In this document: piece by piece, positions 11,290 through 25,599 of the stretch
How the letters are laid out: each line of letters starts with the position of its first letter
Numbering within the stretch: position 1 is the stretch's first letter
Assembly: GCF_016086655.4 (NCBI RefSeq)
Contig: NC_052142.2
Span: 8,870,422 to 8,934,421 of the forward strand
Reading direction: 5' to 3'
From: Lepeophtheirus salmonis
Lineage: Eukaryota > Arthropoda > Copepoda > Siphonostomatoida > Caligidae
Length of the DNA: 64,000 bases
Notes under the pieces: model-generated
Databases searched by the model: none
What the model was told of the DNA's origin: nothing
What the model saw: the letters and a program-made list of their open reading frames with translations, nothing else
Position numbers and translations under genes: made by a program

Positions 11290-11520
11290 CCTAAGATTCC
11301 TTGAAGTGCTGGAAAGGTTAGAGAACATCAAGCCCATCATTAAAATCATAGTCCTTAAAGTTGTCTTCAAATTGAGCGACTTCACGCCCTCCCCACCTAA
11401 ATTTGAGAAGGGGCTTAGGTGAACTATGTGGTATACACCAAGGTCCTCAATGAAGTTGTCAAGCTCTGAAAGCGTTCGAAAAAATGTTCAAAACGTGTAG
11501 CAAAAGCGTATGCACACTGT
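11290..11520 (+). pseudogene. Mariner-like transposase scrap
   Basis: Encodes IIVLKVVFKLSDF and PPKFEKGLR followed by SSMKLSSS, matching in inverted orientation the fragment at 22,890-23,085, which contains further mariner blocks. It lacks the catalytic region present in the right copy, so this copy has an internal deletion of about 400 bases. Confidence 0.5.
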
Positions 11521-11750
11521 ATACAGGGTCAGGCAGCAAAACGTGGAATGTTAATTATTGTTTATTCTCTCATAACTATGAAAAGGTTCTAGTCAATAAT
11601 TTATTGTTGTTTACCATAGTTCATACATGCATTATAAAATAGTACAGATATGCATACATTACAAAACTATACATACATACGGCAAAGAACACGGCCACAG
11701 AAAGGGGTAAATGTGCTACTAATGCAGAAATTGATCTCAAGTCCTATAGA
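11521..11750 (+). repeat. Repeat with transposon-like end, left copy
   Basis: Begins tacagggtcaggcagcaaaa and runs to about 11,750 (cttgagatca complement). Reverse complement at 22,256-22,475 is very similar. The TACAGGGT start looks like the terminus of a Tc1/mariner-type element. No second terminus is obvious on this side. Confidence 0.6.
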
Positions 11751-11877
11751 TACGGCTAGGAGGATGGGACAAGGTATCAAACTAGCACAAGGGGAATGAG
11801 GGTGGGGGGTATGGACAGAAGTTTTCTTAGAAATCTGAGAGCTCTGATAATATTTAGTATAACTGTGAGGGCTGCCT

Positions 11878-12665
11878 AGAAAGCTAATAATTACAATTAA
11901 CTTTAGATTTGACGAGTACAGATTATGGTTGAAATAGTCATCCTTACAACCAACCGTTTTGTTTTTTTCATTCCTTCAAAAATCGATTTATATTACACAG
12001 GCTAGCGGTAAATGTAAAGCTTAAGTTGATTACCATTTTTATGAGTGTAAATTAGTAACTCCAATTTACATAGTGAGGTCTTATATAAATCTTTAAACAA
12101 TGTTGGGCAGTACCCAAGAGGGCGTGATTAAATATAAAGAAATATAACTGGGAGACTGATTAGAAAAATCTTATTTCTCTGCACCAGGAATCTGCCTTAT
12201 AAAATAAAATATTTAATAAAAGTTATTTGAACGGATAATAAATAAACATTTGTGTGCAGGGTGAAGGTAATGGAGTTTTTCGACATTACTCTAAGTGAAA
12301 TATTAAATAAATACATACATTTGGGGTTGCCTTAGTGGGTTAATCAATAAAATGGGCATCAATCGCCTTTAAGACTTATAGGTAACCTTAAGCCTGAGGG
12401 TTATCTAAAAAGCTAATAATTAGAATTTATTTTAGATTTGACGACTAAAGCTTATGATTGAAATAGTCATACTTACAAGCAATCGATTTGTTTAACAAAA
12501 ATCAAAACTTGATTTATATTATACAGGCTAGGGCAAACGTCAAGTTTAAGTTGATTAATATTTTTATGTGTGTAAATTAATAATCTGTAGCTCCAATGTA
12601 CATAGCGAAGTTTAATATAAATCTTTAATCGGGCCAGTACTCAAGAGGAGGTTATTAAAGAAATA
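11878..12665 (+). repeat. Direct repeat pair, possibly mitochondrial non-coding region
   Basis: Two related units, 11,878-12,160 and 12,405-12,665, share gctaataatta, tttagatttgacga, tgaaatagtcat, tcgatttatatta and aagttgattaat/cc blocks, spaced about 527 bases apart. A third copy lies inverted at 23,270-23,490, just before the cob NUMT. Because copies border both NUMT blocks, they may derive from a duplicated mitochondrial control region; this is inference. Confidence 0.6.
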
Positions 12666-12959
12666 TGGTAAGATTAGTTTTTATATGTGGGTGTATAAAG
12701 AAATTATAATAATATAAATATAAATTAATATAAAGTCAGCTTAGGGTTTTAGATTAGCCTCCTACTGGGTAATATTAAAGTTAAATTAAGTGAGTAGTAA
12801 GGTATAGAAGTTTCTATAAAACAAATATTATAGGGATTGCTAGGATCAATATACCTGAAGTAATTAGATGGAATAACCCCGATACCATATAGACAATTAT
12901 AAGGGTTTTGAGTAAAAAGGACGATAAAATGAAAAAAATAACTATAAAATTATAAGTTA

Positions 12960-13835
12960 AAATGTTGATTTTGATTAGAGGATTAAGTCTTAGTGTATTC
13001 GTTGGGTTATTAAGAAGCAGGTTTTTTAACTTTTGGGGAATAGGAGAATTAAATACTATCTTATTAATTGTTATATTGGGACTAGAAGGCAGAAAAGGGT
13101 CGGAGTTGAGGGTAATAAAGGTCCTTTATTTTTAGTGGGGGGTCTATTAAAGTTAGGGTATTCCATTTTCACTTATGAAGTCTGGATTTAGTGATGAATA
13201 GAGGGTGAAATTGCTGGCTACATTTAATAACTCTGCAAAAGGTTTTACCCTTATACTTAGTTATAAATTTGGGTGAAGAGTGTGTTCTATTGAGAGGTTT
13301 AGTTTTAGCAAATTTAGCCGTTACATGTATAGGGAGGCTGCATAAAAGTATATTGAAGGAGTTAATATTTTATTCCTCTTTATTTAATATAAGCTTACTT
13401 ATTTTACTTACTAATTCTTGTTCATTGATAATAATATTTTTTGTTGTATATAGGCAATTATAACTACCTTGCTGGGGCTTACTAAACAATTTGGGGGTCG
13501 AATATATCCAGCAAGTGTCTTTAAGGGTGTAGGTTATTAGCTTTCTTGCCTCTATGGGGGTCCTCTTCTAGGTTGGGATTTATAAATAAATTTAGAAGTT
13601 TAGGGTTTTACTGAGGTTAAACTATAGAGTTTTATATTATTGCGGTATCATTTTTTTAAGGTTGTTTATATTTTATGTTTATTTGAACATCATTTTATAC
13701 ACCAAGTTAAGGGGAGGTTTCGTTTTTACAAAAGTGGCAGGAGTAAATTTCAATGTAATATTATTACGACAGAGGATAACATGGCCGGACTTATCTTGAT
13801 ATTCCATAGCTTTAAAAGATTATTTTGAAAATAAT
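12960..13835 (+). pseudogene. nad2: NUMT fragment of nad2 (NADH dehydrogenase 2)
   Basis: With the mitochondrial code it reads NFWGMGELNT, LLATFN, ANLAVTCMGSLHKSSLKE then LMFYSSLFNMSLL. The GSLxKSSxKELxxYSS block corresponds to the GGLNQTxLRKIxxYSS block of ND2, a proton-pumping subunit of complex I. Frameshifts occur near 13,140 and 13,500, and the copy looks shorter than a full gene (about 1 kb). The end is uncertain. Confidence 0.6.
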
Positions 13836-13844
13836 TACTGGATT

Positions 13845-14512
13845 TTCTTCAAAGCTATTTGTCTAATATTACTCGTCACCCATTCCACTTAGTAGATGAG
13901 TCTCCATGACCTTTAATAAGGTCATTTGTGGTGGGGGGTTGTAGCTTTAGGTTTATTAAGATTATTCATAAATAGGGAGAAACTTTTAATGTTTACTTCA
14001 TCATTTTTTTTTATGTTAATTGTGATTATTGTGGATTTTTTTTTTTTTGGTTTTTTCGAGGTTATTTTCATAAAAGACTTGTCCCAAGGGTGGAAATTGG
14101 TCGAGAGAAGTGGCCCCATTTGGTTGTAATAGGTTTAATGTCTCGAGAAATCCCCCTATTGAAGACTATTGTTTTAATAAGGTCGGAGCGAGGGTCACTT
14201 GAAGTCATCACAGATTGCTACAACGCGACCTTCAAAATGCTGCTCTAAGGCTATTAATTACTGTATTATTGGGGTCTTATTTTACCTATAATATTTGAAG
14301 GCGAGGTTTAGCAGTGGGGATAGGATGTATGGTTCTACCTTGTTTTTGTCAACAGGGTTCCATAGCCTAAATGTATTAGTGGGGGCTACTTTTTTGGGTG
14401 ATGTTACCTACGAATGGTATTAGGACATTTCTGCTTGATATTGACACTTTGTTGATGTCGTTTGGTTGTTTTTATTTCTGGGGGTTTCTTGTTTAGTAAA
14501 GGGGGGCTGTTA
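13845..14512 (+). pseudogene. cox3: NUMT copy of cox3
   Basis: Opens with HPFHLVDESPWPL, a diagnostic COX3 N-terminal motif (HPxHLVxxSPWP). Later blocks include SLEVITDCYN-type wreckage, then YGSTLFLSTGFHSLNVLVGA (near 14,320-14,390; the usual text has FFxxTGFHGxHVxxGx) and FVDVVWLFLFLG near 14,450. Several frameshifts, a T-run at 14,036-14,050 and stops break it. COX3 is a membrane subunit of cytochrome c oxidase. Confidence 0.85.
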
Positions 14513-14854
14513 TTAGGGTACTTTACAGAAAATATTAACTTTGGAAATTAAAGAAAAATTTAAGTTCTCTTATAAATTAATAATTTATATAAAATATTAT
14601 TTTGTCAAGCAAAAAAAAAAGAAAACTCTTTTAGTCTGGAAAACTTAAGTTAACAAAAACAGTCATTCTTCAAAACTGACAATAAATGCCTTTTAGTGTT
14701 TGTGATTATTATAACTTATATAATTAGTGTTACATTGAATTTCTTTAGTATTTTTAGTTTTTGATTTATAATTTGTAATTTTATTTCCTTTTTTAAGTGT
14801 TGATGGGGTGGGCAGTTTAGAAAGGTACTTGGGTTGCATTATATTCCTCATAGT

Positions 14855-15650
14855 ACTAGGTGTACAAATTACAAATTTTTAATGAAACCTTTCGAGGCAT
14901 TAGTCTTAGAAAGGTTTAGATTGGGGGTATTTATATTCACTTATTCCTTCAACATATTAAAGGAATTCGTGCTAGTGATATTAAGGTTAAAAATTATAGT
15001 GTCAAACTTATTTTTGGAGGTTTGGAAGCTTAGGGGATTTTTATTCTGCTGCATTTAGAGGGACTGTAATGATAATTGGGGGAGCCGTTTACATTTATTC
15101 TTTGAGATATATAGAAAAAGAAAAATATTTAATCGTTTTATAGCTTAGGGAGATTATTTGTTTTGAGTATACTGGTCCTAATTTATGGAAGAAATGTGGT
15201 TCAATTAATTTTAGGTTGGGACAGCTTAGGGTTGAGCTCTTATTTATTAGTTTGTTATTATAATAATATAAATTCTTCAAATGCTGGAACACTGACTTTG
15301 ATACTAAATTGACTAGCATGTGATGGTTAATTCTAGGTATTTTGTGATTAGGTTCATGAGGGTTTCACGGGAAGTTGATGAATTACTGTTATTTGTGGCT
15401 TGCACTAAAAGGGCTCAATTGCCTTTAAGTGATTGACTTACTACAGCTATGGCTGATTCCACCCTGTATCTTCTTTTTTCCACTCTTCAACTCTAGTTCC
15501 CGCAAGTATTTATTTATTAATTAGATTCTACTATAGGTTTATCCTACGATTAAGGTTTACATTATTAGTAAGGATTTCAACTAGAGGGTTGGCTACTTTA
15601 GTGGTTAGAGTGAATTTGAACAGCTTTGCCGGGTTTGGTGTTATTTGGGG
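14855..15650 (+). pseudogene. nad5: NUMT fragment of nad5
   Basis: Includes SGTVMMIGGAVYIYSLSYM near 15,055-15,110, LGWDSLG near 15,215, and VACTKSAQLPFSDWLTTAMA near 15,390-15,450. The last corresponds to the FTKSAQxPFSxWLPxAMxAPTPVSAL block of ND5 and related antiporter-like subunits. About half the usual length is present, and the 3' part is missing before cox2. Frameshifts occur throughout. Confidence 0.75.
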
Positions 15651-15654
15651 TAGC

Positions 15655-16065
15655 AATACCTTCAATATCTTTATTATATATGTAGGACGAAATGACAAAT
15701 TTCAATTTAGGGGTAAATGTAAATGGTTATCAGTGGTATTAAAGTTACGAGATAGCCCATGCCGAGGGGCTAGCTTTAGATTGTTTTCATAGTGCCCAGT
15801 AAGGATACAAGTCTTGGTCAAATACACTTATTAGAAAGAGATGTACTGTATGCTTGAGCTGTACCTAGGCTTGGGGTTAAAATGGACGCAGTTCCGGGGT
15901 GTATTAATACTTTGTCTATAAATAGTTTTCGCCTCGGTTTATATTTTGGGCAATGTTCAGAAATTTGTGGAGCTCACCACAGGTTCATGCCTATTTTATT
16001 AGAAATAGTAAGTGTAGAGGATTTTGCTAGCTGTTTAAAACCAGTGAGGGAAGAATAAGTATAAC
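15655..16065 (+). pseudogene. cox2: NUMT fragment of cox2 (C-terminal half)
   Basis: Reads [39 protein letters not shown] and LLEMVSVEDF. These contain the CuA ligands of COX2 (C-S-E-I-C-x3-H and the methionine after SFMP). Earlier text (NFNLGVNVNGYQWY-like, 15,690-15,740) is frameshifted. The N-terminal membrane hairpin is absent. A different, independently derived cox2 copy lies at 39,881-40,215. Confidence 0.85.
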
Positions 16066-16199
16066 GGGCATTGTTATTAAAATTTTGTAGATTCTTAATA
16101 ATTAGGATTCCCGCGTCGGTAAATGTCACTTTTGTCACTTTGTTAGAGCGTAAGATCATCGGGTACTCTCAAGCTCGTAAGGTACCAAATAAGGGATCC

Positions 16200-16920
16200 T
16201 TTCTGGTCTTGTAGCCTTTTTCTGACGTAATTAAGCTATTTATAAAAGGAGTGGGGAGATTCAATTTTGTCAACTATACTGTTTATAGGGTTATAGGGTA
16301 ATTGGCTTTGGGGTAGCTTGATTGATTTGGAATCTTTATCCTCTAGAAATAAGATTTAGTCCTTGAGGTATTTCCTGAATTGGTTTATTGGCTGGTATAA
16401 GTTTATCCTTTATTTCTTATAGGGTGAAAATCTAATTGTGTTTATTCTCATATTGAAGGTGTGAGGGGAGTGGCTCAAGTACTCTCCTACGAATGGTGTT
16501 TACTGTCTTGGTGTTTATACTAATAAGATTGAGAGGTAGCTTAGTATTAGTGGGTAGTATATTATTCAGGAATTATTTTTACATATATTTTATAATACCT
16601 TTAATTATTTATACTTAATTTTTAGCGGGTCTTGCAGAAACAACAGAACCCCATTCGAATTTTCAGAGAGGGAGAGAATTAGTGTCCGTCTTTAACAACG
16701 AATAGTGGGGGAGTCGGTTTGCTTTAATTTTTATACCTGAGTATGCTTTCATCCATTTATTGGGGAGATTATTTAGGTTATTACTGTTCAAAAGAAATAG
16801 TTTAATGTTTTATGTAGTTAGAAGCATGGGGTGTTTCATTTGAGTTTGAAGACGAGTCACTTATCCCCGACTCGGTACGATTGAATAATAAACTTGTGTT
16901 GAAAGTCTCTTTTACCTAGG
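16200..16920 (+). pseudogene. nad1: NUMT copy of nad1
   Basis: Contains GVSGVAQVLSYEW near 16,460-16,495 (ND1 usually AVAQTISYEV), LAGLAETTEPHSNF near 16,625-16,665 (ND1 LAETNRTPFDF), ALIFMPEYAFIHLLGSLF near 16,720 and SSVTYPRLGTI near 16,855. Together these cover the quinone-site loop and the C-terminus. Stops and small indels are present. Confidence 0.8.
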
Positions 16921-16974
16921 ATTGTATTAAGAATGAGGGGGATTTTACTAATAAAAATATAATTGTCAACTATA

Positions 16975-18495
<1,521 letters not shown>

Positions 18496-18499
18496 TAAT

Positions 18500-19195
18500 A
18501 TTAAAAAAATCTTCAAAATTAGTTATTTTCCTTTTGTACAAATAAAATAAATAAAGATTCCGAGATGGAAACCAATCTTACTTACGTCGATCGATCTTAA
18601 CACAAGTCATGTGATATAATAAGTCGAACAAACTTAAAATTGGACCTTCTACAGGCCCAAATTATTTAATTTAACATCGAGGTCACTAATATTCTTTAAA
18701 TGCGAGTACTAAAGATATTTTGCGCTATTATCCTTAAGGTACCTATATACATATAGCAAAAAAATTGTTTAAAAATGACTAAAAACTTTTTATTCTATTT
18801 AAAGAGCTATCCCAGCCAAATTTGGTAAAGGTCTTAGGGTCTTATCGTGTTCAGGATATACTTTAGCGTTTTTATTAATAGCTAAGATTCAACTTACAAA
18901 AATAAACATTATTATCCTTCATACAAGTTTACAATCTATAAACTAATTACTGCACTACTTTAAGGCCATTAAAAAAAATTTATTGGGTAGATATATAGAA
19001 CAAAGTTCTACTATGTTTTTGGAAATCCTCAACTTATTTATTCTGTATAAAATAAGAAATATATAAAATTAATTTAGAAGATATATAAGATTAAATTTAC
19101 TGGTGTAAACAGGGTTATAATTTTTAAAGTTATAATGTCAAATATGTGAAGAAGCCTAATAAATGAATAACTAATAGGAGAAAAGTTGCATAATT
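18500..19195 (-). pseudogene. rrnL: NUMT copy of mitochondrial 16S (large subunit) rRNA
   Basis: On the minus strand the 3' domain is well kept: ggtaccttaaggataatagc (peptidyl transferase region), then gtgacctcgatgtt, gttcgacttatt and taagattggtttccatct. These match the conserved central loop and the following helices of LSU rRNA. The 5' half is AT-rich and its boundary is uncertain. Orientation is opposite to the neighbouring 12S copy. Confidence 0.85.
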
Positions 19196-19239
19196 ATTCT
19201 ATCAAAATAACGACTATACTTCGGGCACCCTATACTTTC

Positions 19240-19880
19240 AAAAGGTTTACCAATATTTAGCGCTTAAAGCTAATGCACTTTCTCTGCCGCTTGGTAAAAA
19301 AAGTTATTTAATAGGGAGATTGGGTAGCCATGACTTAATTATAGTAAAATCTTTTATTTATATTGAAAAAAAGCTAAAACTAAGTAGAGATTTTAAAGTT
19401 CTGAATAAGAAAGTGCCAGCATTCGCAGTTATACTTTCAGAAAAATAGGTATTTGAACACCAAAAGCTAATATTTCATGGGGTCAAATTAAAAAAAGATT
19501 AGTGAACTTCAGTGGAAATAGTCAAGTGAATCGGAATAGTCCCCCCGTAATAAAGTTAAGTTTTTTAGTAGTACTGAATAGAAAACTAAACTCAAGTGGC
19601 AGAATTATCTCTCAAATTAAGGAAACCTGTATTAATTGAAATTCCTTATGATATTTTAATTTTTTTAAAGTATCTAACTTCATTAAGAAATTGTTTTTTG
19701 TTCAAGTAATATTTGATATAATTAATACTAATAGGTTGAATTATAATGTTGAATAAAGTATTTAATAGTAAGCTAAAAAGCGATGAATATCTTAGTAATT
19801 AGTTGAAATGGTCCGTCACTCTCTTAAGAGACAAGTCGTAGCAAAGTAATAGTTATGGCAATAGCTATTAAATTTTTTTG
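19240..19880 (+). pseudogene. rrnS: NUMT copy of mitochondrial 12S (small subunit) rRNA
   Basis: Contains aagtgccagcattcgcagtt at 19,411-19,430, the 530-loop signature (normally GTGCCAGCMGCCGCGGTTA), and ends with agacaagtcgtagcaaagta near 19,830-19,850, the anti-decoding 3' helix (normally CAAGTCGTAACAAGGTA). The middle is AT-rich. Length of about 640 bases is close to arthropod 12S. Confidence 0.85.
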
Positions 19881-19974
19881 AATATTTAAAAAAAAAATTA
19901 ATAGTTGTTTCAATGGTTACCTTAATATTGATTATTGGGTTAATTTGAAAATACGCATTTTTCGATATAAATGT

Positions 19975-21515
19975 GCCTTTAGTCCCCTGTCTAGAATTAA
20001 TCGCTACACATTATCCTCATCTCATATCAAGAGCATCGATATTCATCTCTAAAATCAAGATAATGATGAATACATTAAGTCAGACTTTAACTTTGATCTC
20101 ACCAAGCTTAATACATTACTAATCATCGGCGTTCAAAATAATTATGGGGAAATACGTGGGTCTATCCCTTCCCAAGGAATCATTATTAAATTAATGGAGT
20201 ATGTTGGTAATGATGTCATCTCCAAAATCAAAAAAAAACTTCGAAGGGAAGGATATTTTTTTATCTAACAATAAGTATTCATTTTTTTCACATCTAATTA
20301 TAAAATATGATTCTATTTTAGCTAAAAATATCAAGAATTATGATACACAACTCCTTAAATGGCTAAAACAACTGCTTAAATTGTCACAACAACGGTGGTA
20401 GTAGCTTTGGATGGTTCGCAACTAATTGTTTGAAACTAGTTTCTTCACTTAAAGACTTGGGTATGATAATTAGGTTTTCCAATAATACATAGTCAATAAA
20501 TATTACTTTTTTATCACTTAAGGATTAGTTATGGTTGATAAGCTCCAAGAAATGATGTTCAGAAAACTCATAAAAGGCAAAAACAACTACTTAAATGGTC
20601 ACAACAACGGGGGTAGTTACATTGGGTGTAGCATTATAATTAGCAATCGTGTGTATCCTTCATCATAATAGTATGTTGTTATATAAGAATAAATTACGAG
20701 GAAAAAATATTTTTGATGCTCTTGATAAGGAGTAATATCGCGGGGCATTACCTACATGATTAGCTTTTGTTCTAAATCTTAAAGATGGATTTCATTCTAA
20801 CATTGTTTTATTAGTATATTTATTGTCTAATTTTATGATTTTGACATTTACTTTATTATTAAAAACTATTTACGTCTCATCGGTATAGATATATCTATCC
20901 TATGCACAATTGTATATAGCAACTTCCACATCAAGAAAAAAGGGTGATTATCTTTTTGATTAATCTCCACATCTGGCTTGGGTTTTGCAACCTACAGTTA
21001 TGACATATTTAACTGAATTCCGATGTCAGAACAAGAAATTATTTGGATCAATTTATTATTTTTCAATATTTTGTATTTATAATTCATTGTTATTAATAGT
21101 TAATGATTCCAATTGTTTAATTTTGTATATTTAACATAAATGTATGATGGTTTATTTTTTAGTATGTAGATTATATTTAATTTAAGCCTTCTTTTTTAAC
21201 GTGGAACTTCAAATATATTTCGAAATACTCTACTTTGTCGTTTTATTACTTATTATTCTGAGAATTTGGTTCATAATGAATTACAATTTCATGGAGTGTA
21301 TCGTTTTCAAATCTACAGTAACAGATAAAAAACTTCTAAGACAATTATACGTAGTATATCTTCATTAAACATATTGCTAATAAATACTTTCGTTCTACCC
21401 TCAAAAATCATAATAAAGCAGGCTGCTGATAATCACATTAGTATTTTAAACAAAGATACCATAAGTCTTTCTAAGCCCCCCTTCTCCTTGCACGACTTTT
21501 TCTCTACAGGGTTAT
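19975..21515. repeat. Long inverted repeat, right arm
   Basis: Reverse complement of 5,165-6,900. It starts about 100 bases after the 12S relic and ends near 21,515. A shared frame without stops can be followed in both arms in places: plus-strand 20,030-20,240 here reads DEYIKSDFNFDLTKLN and GIIIKLMEYVGNDVISK, matched in the left arm by IIKLMEDVGTEVIYR. A second shared stretch (21,205-21,355) includes LYFVVLLLIILRIWF, a possible membrane segment. The family is not recognised. Confidence 0.8.
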
Positions 21516-21789
21516 GAACTTTGCCTATATGTAGCAAAAAACCCACTTTTATTAACTTTTGTTATAAAGCTTAAACACTGTTACGCCTGATTGAACATTA
21601 TTGAACACCTACAAAAACGTCTTCTTATGGTTATTGATCCTAATGTTCATAATCATCTTAGGGCCAGTAAATATAAATTTGTTTCTGGAATAAGGGAAAA
21701 CATCAAAATCAAGTGATATAGTCTTCTCAAAAGCATATAAAGTAGGAGTTAAATACTTTTGACGATTATATATGGATGGAAAAGCTATG

Positions 21790-22165
21790 AAATATACAAA
21801 CAAAACTAAAGTACATAGGGTTGGTGTTTGATGAAAGACTCACTTGGACCGAACACCTGAAAGAAAAAGCTGCAAAGTGTTCCAGTATATGGAACATGGC
21901 AAAGGCAGTCATAGGGCAAAAGTGTGGGTTACCCTTAGATAAAGTTTTCCGTCTCTACGAAGCCATAATCAGACCCATCATAACCTATGTCTTTCTTGTA
22001 TGGGCGCACACTTTTATTGCAAAGAAAGGCGGAATAAGGAAATTTTTGGCCTATCTGAGCAAATGGAAGAATACAAGTGCAATGTACAATATTTGCTTGG
22101 AAGAACCACAAAGCGCAGACCTTATTAACAGATGTCTATTGCTCTCATATGAGAGATACTAAGCC
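21790..22165 (+). pseudogene. LINE reverse transcriptase C-terminal fragment (jockey/I-like)
   Basis: Encodes LGLVFDERLTWTEHLKEKA, KVFRLYEAIIRPIITY and FLVWAHTF. This corresponds to the segment after the RT thumb in jockey/I/R1-type LINEs (LGVTFDxxLTWxxHI...LYxxxIRPxLxYGxxVW). The frame at 21,821-22,162 is clean for 113 codons. It is of a different lineage from the L1/Tx1-like elements in this window. It ends close to the repeat that begins at 22,256. Confidence 0.7.
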
Positions 22166-22255
22166 GTGGAAGAAGAGGAAAAGTATCTTCGTATTCATAA
22201 TTTTATTAAATGTACAAAAATGAAACAAATTATTGATAATAACTATAAAATTAAG

Positions 22256-22475
22256 TAGGACTTGAGATCAATTTCTGCAGTAGTAACAGATATACCCCTT
22301 TCTGTGGTCGTTTTCTTTGCCGAATGTATGTATAGTTCTGTAATGTATGCATATCTGTACCATTTTATAATGCATGTATGGTAAACAACAATAAATTCTT
22401 AACTAGAACCTTTTCATAGTAATGAGAGAATAAACAATAATTAACAGTCCACGTTTTGCTGCCCGACCCTGTATA
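22256..22475 (-). repeat. Repeat with transposon-like end, right copy
   Basis: Inverted copy of 11,521-11,750, ending ctgcccgaccctgtata. The pair differs by scattered substitutions and small indels. Confidence 0.6.
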
Positions 22476-23085
22476 CAGTGTGCATACGCTTTTGCCGCAC
22501 GTTTTGAACATTTTTTCTAACGCGGATAACTAAAGAATGAAACAACATATTAGAATAATTTAAAAACTTATATTTCTTATACATAGAATGGACAAGCTAT
22601 CTAATAAAATCAACATTTGGCTCAATAATATCTTTCAGGCTGCTGTTGACCCTGGAACAGTAACACAGTCCTCCCTTTCGAAACGGGCGAAGACCTCCGT
22701 GATGGACTTGATGAGGGAGTTATTGGTGATGTGGGATTACCTATAAGAGTCCTTCTAATCCGCAACCCATATACAGAAGTACAGCAGATTAACATCTGGG
22801 AAGCTGGGAGGAAAGATATCCTGAGACCAGAAGTGTGGGAAGTTCATCCTCCATCAATCCTGGGTCACATTGGAAGTGGAGCTGGAACACCGTCCTGGTG
22901 CTAAGCATATGGTGCCCATTGGTAACCTTGTCCATCCAGAGCTTGACAACTTCATTGAGGAGCTTGGTGTAAGCCACATAGTTCCCCTAAGCTCCTTCTC
23001 AAATTTAGGAGGAGGGCGGGAAGTCGCTCTTTTTGAAGATAACTTTAAGAACAATGATCTTAATGATGGGCTTGATGTTCTCTAA
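22476..23085 (-). pseudogene. Mariner-like transposase fragment
   Basis: Read from 23,085 downwards: FKKSDFPPSS-type text, LLNEVVKLWMDKVTNGHHML (family text: VLKPWxDxVxxGxPYVFQQD), then in other frames VTQDWWRMNFPHFWSQDIFP and FPDVNLLYFCIW. The last aligns with the [12 protein letters not shown] block and carries Y for the third catalytic D. A C-terminal IKSITEVFARFE stretch follows. The first part is shared with the shorter inverted copy at 11,325-11,470. Confidence 0.65.
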
Positions 23086-23094
23086 TTACCTCAC

Positions 23095-23215
23095 CATAAA
23101 TTTTATTTTACAAGATTTAAATAATATACATATGGTTATTTTTGCAGGAGTTATTTATTAATAATATACATCAACCTCTCTTCCTTCAAGCGTTAACAAA
23201 TAAATAATTAAAATT
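23095..23215 (+). repeat. AT-rich interspersed repeat, copy 3
   Basis: Shares tattaataatatacat..., ctctcttccttcaag and the following aataaataatt with 8,560-8,640. Confidence 0.45.
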
Positions 23216-23269
23216 AAAGATATATTCTTGGACTTGGACCTCTTGAGTACTGGTTGACATTGCTTAAAG

Positions 23270-23490
23270 ATTTATATTAGACATTACTATGTAAATTGGA
23301 GTTACTAATCTACATACATAAAAATAGTATTCAACTTCACCTTTACATTTGCTGCTAGCCTCTGTAATACAAATCGATTTTTGAAGGAATTAAAAAAAAT
23401 CGATTGCTAGTAGGGATAACTATTTCAACCATAAGCTATACTCATCAAATCTAAAATAAATTCTAATTATTAGCTTTATAGATAACCTAT
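23270..23490 (-). repeat. Inverted third copy of the NUMT-bordering repeat
   Basis: Reverse complement of the repeat units at 11,878 and 12,405 (landmarks aatcgatttttgaaggaatt and atctaaaataaattctaatt). It lies about 150 bases before the cob NUMT. Confidence 0.6.
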
Positions 23491-23659
23491 AAAAAATAAG
23501 AATGTCTCTAACTTGTATTTGTATTTAACCACATTAACCTACATTTAATGAATATAAATAAGTACAGAAATAATATTAAAATTATTTATCACCCTTATTA
23601 ATTATAGCTTAAAAGTTTTACTTACATTTAATTTCTATAATTAACGCACGTTAGCTAAT

Positions 23660-24906
<1,247 letters not shown>

Positions 24907-24949
24907 TTAGGACGATAGCAAAATATAATTAATGTAAAGTGTCCGAAAC

Positions 24950-25335
24950 ATACCAAGACCTTAATAATACGAATAAATAGCTTTAAATTAATCTCACCTA
25001 TAACTGTAACATTAGTATTCATAATAAACCTACACTAAATACTAAATCGCTTGCGCTCCTTCCTAGTAAAATTATTAATAAATGCCCTGCAATTATATTA
25101 GCCGTTAATCGTACTCGCAAAGTTAGGGGGCGAATTAACCTCCTAACTACTTCAATTAAAACTAAAAGGGAGATTAGCCCCCCGGAACTAAATGAGCAAA
25201 TCTATAGTCGCTTTGATAAATTTAACAAATAACTTGTCTTCCTAACTATAAAAGTAAACCTATACCTAAACTCACACAAATGTGACTCCTTCTAGTAAAA
25301 ATATAAGAAAATTATTTATTATTAAAATGCTCAAA
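24950..25335 (-). pseudogene. atp6: NUMT fragment of atp6
   Basis: Minus strand near 25,075-25,160 reads VLIEVVSSLIRPLTLRVRLT then ANMIAGHLL, the conserved ATP6 block with the essential arginine of the proton channel. Flanking parts are decayed. About half of the usual 660-base gene is recognisable. Confidence 0.8.
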
Positions 25336-25599
25336 AACAAACTTAAGAGAACATAACCTCCCGTCTTGGAGGTGTAAGAGTATAAAATGAGCATGTAACC
25401 CTATAACCCCCTATTCTATCCTTTGATAGCGCATTAATCATTCTTAGGCACCTTTTCATTGTATGTGAAATATAAAAATTTACTATGATTAATATTTAGT
25501 TCAACTTCTAAATCTCTTAATTGGAAATTAAGTGTAATATTTATAATAACTAAATATTTAGAGGAAACTCTTCTTTTCATTAACAGTGAAACGTCTGTA

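Noticed and set aside
13922..14129. Opposed 65- and 67-codon frames
   Set aside because: They lie over the cox3 NUMT; the plus frame is partly COX3 text in the mitochondrial code and the minus frame is its shadow.
25500..25545. Possible tRNA gene (cttaa/ttaag stem)
   Set aside because: Only one stem with a loop reading GGA could be drawn and no full cloverleaf; it is probably a mitochondrial tRNA relic, so it is not listed as an RNA gene.
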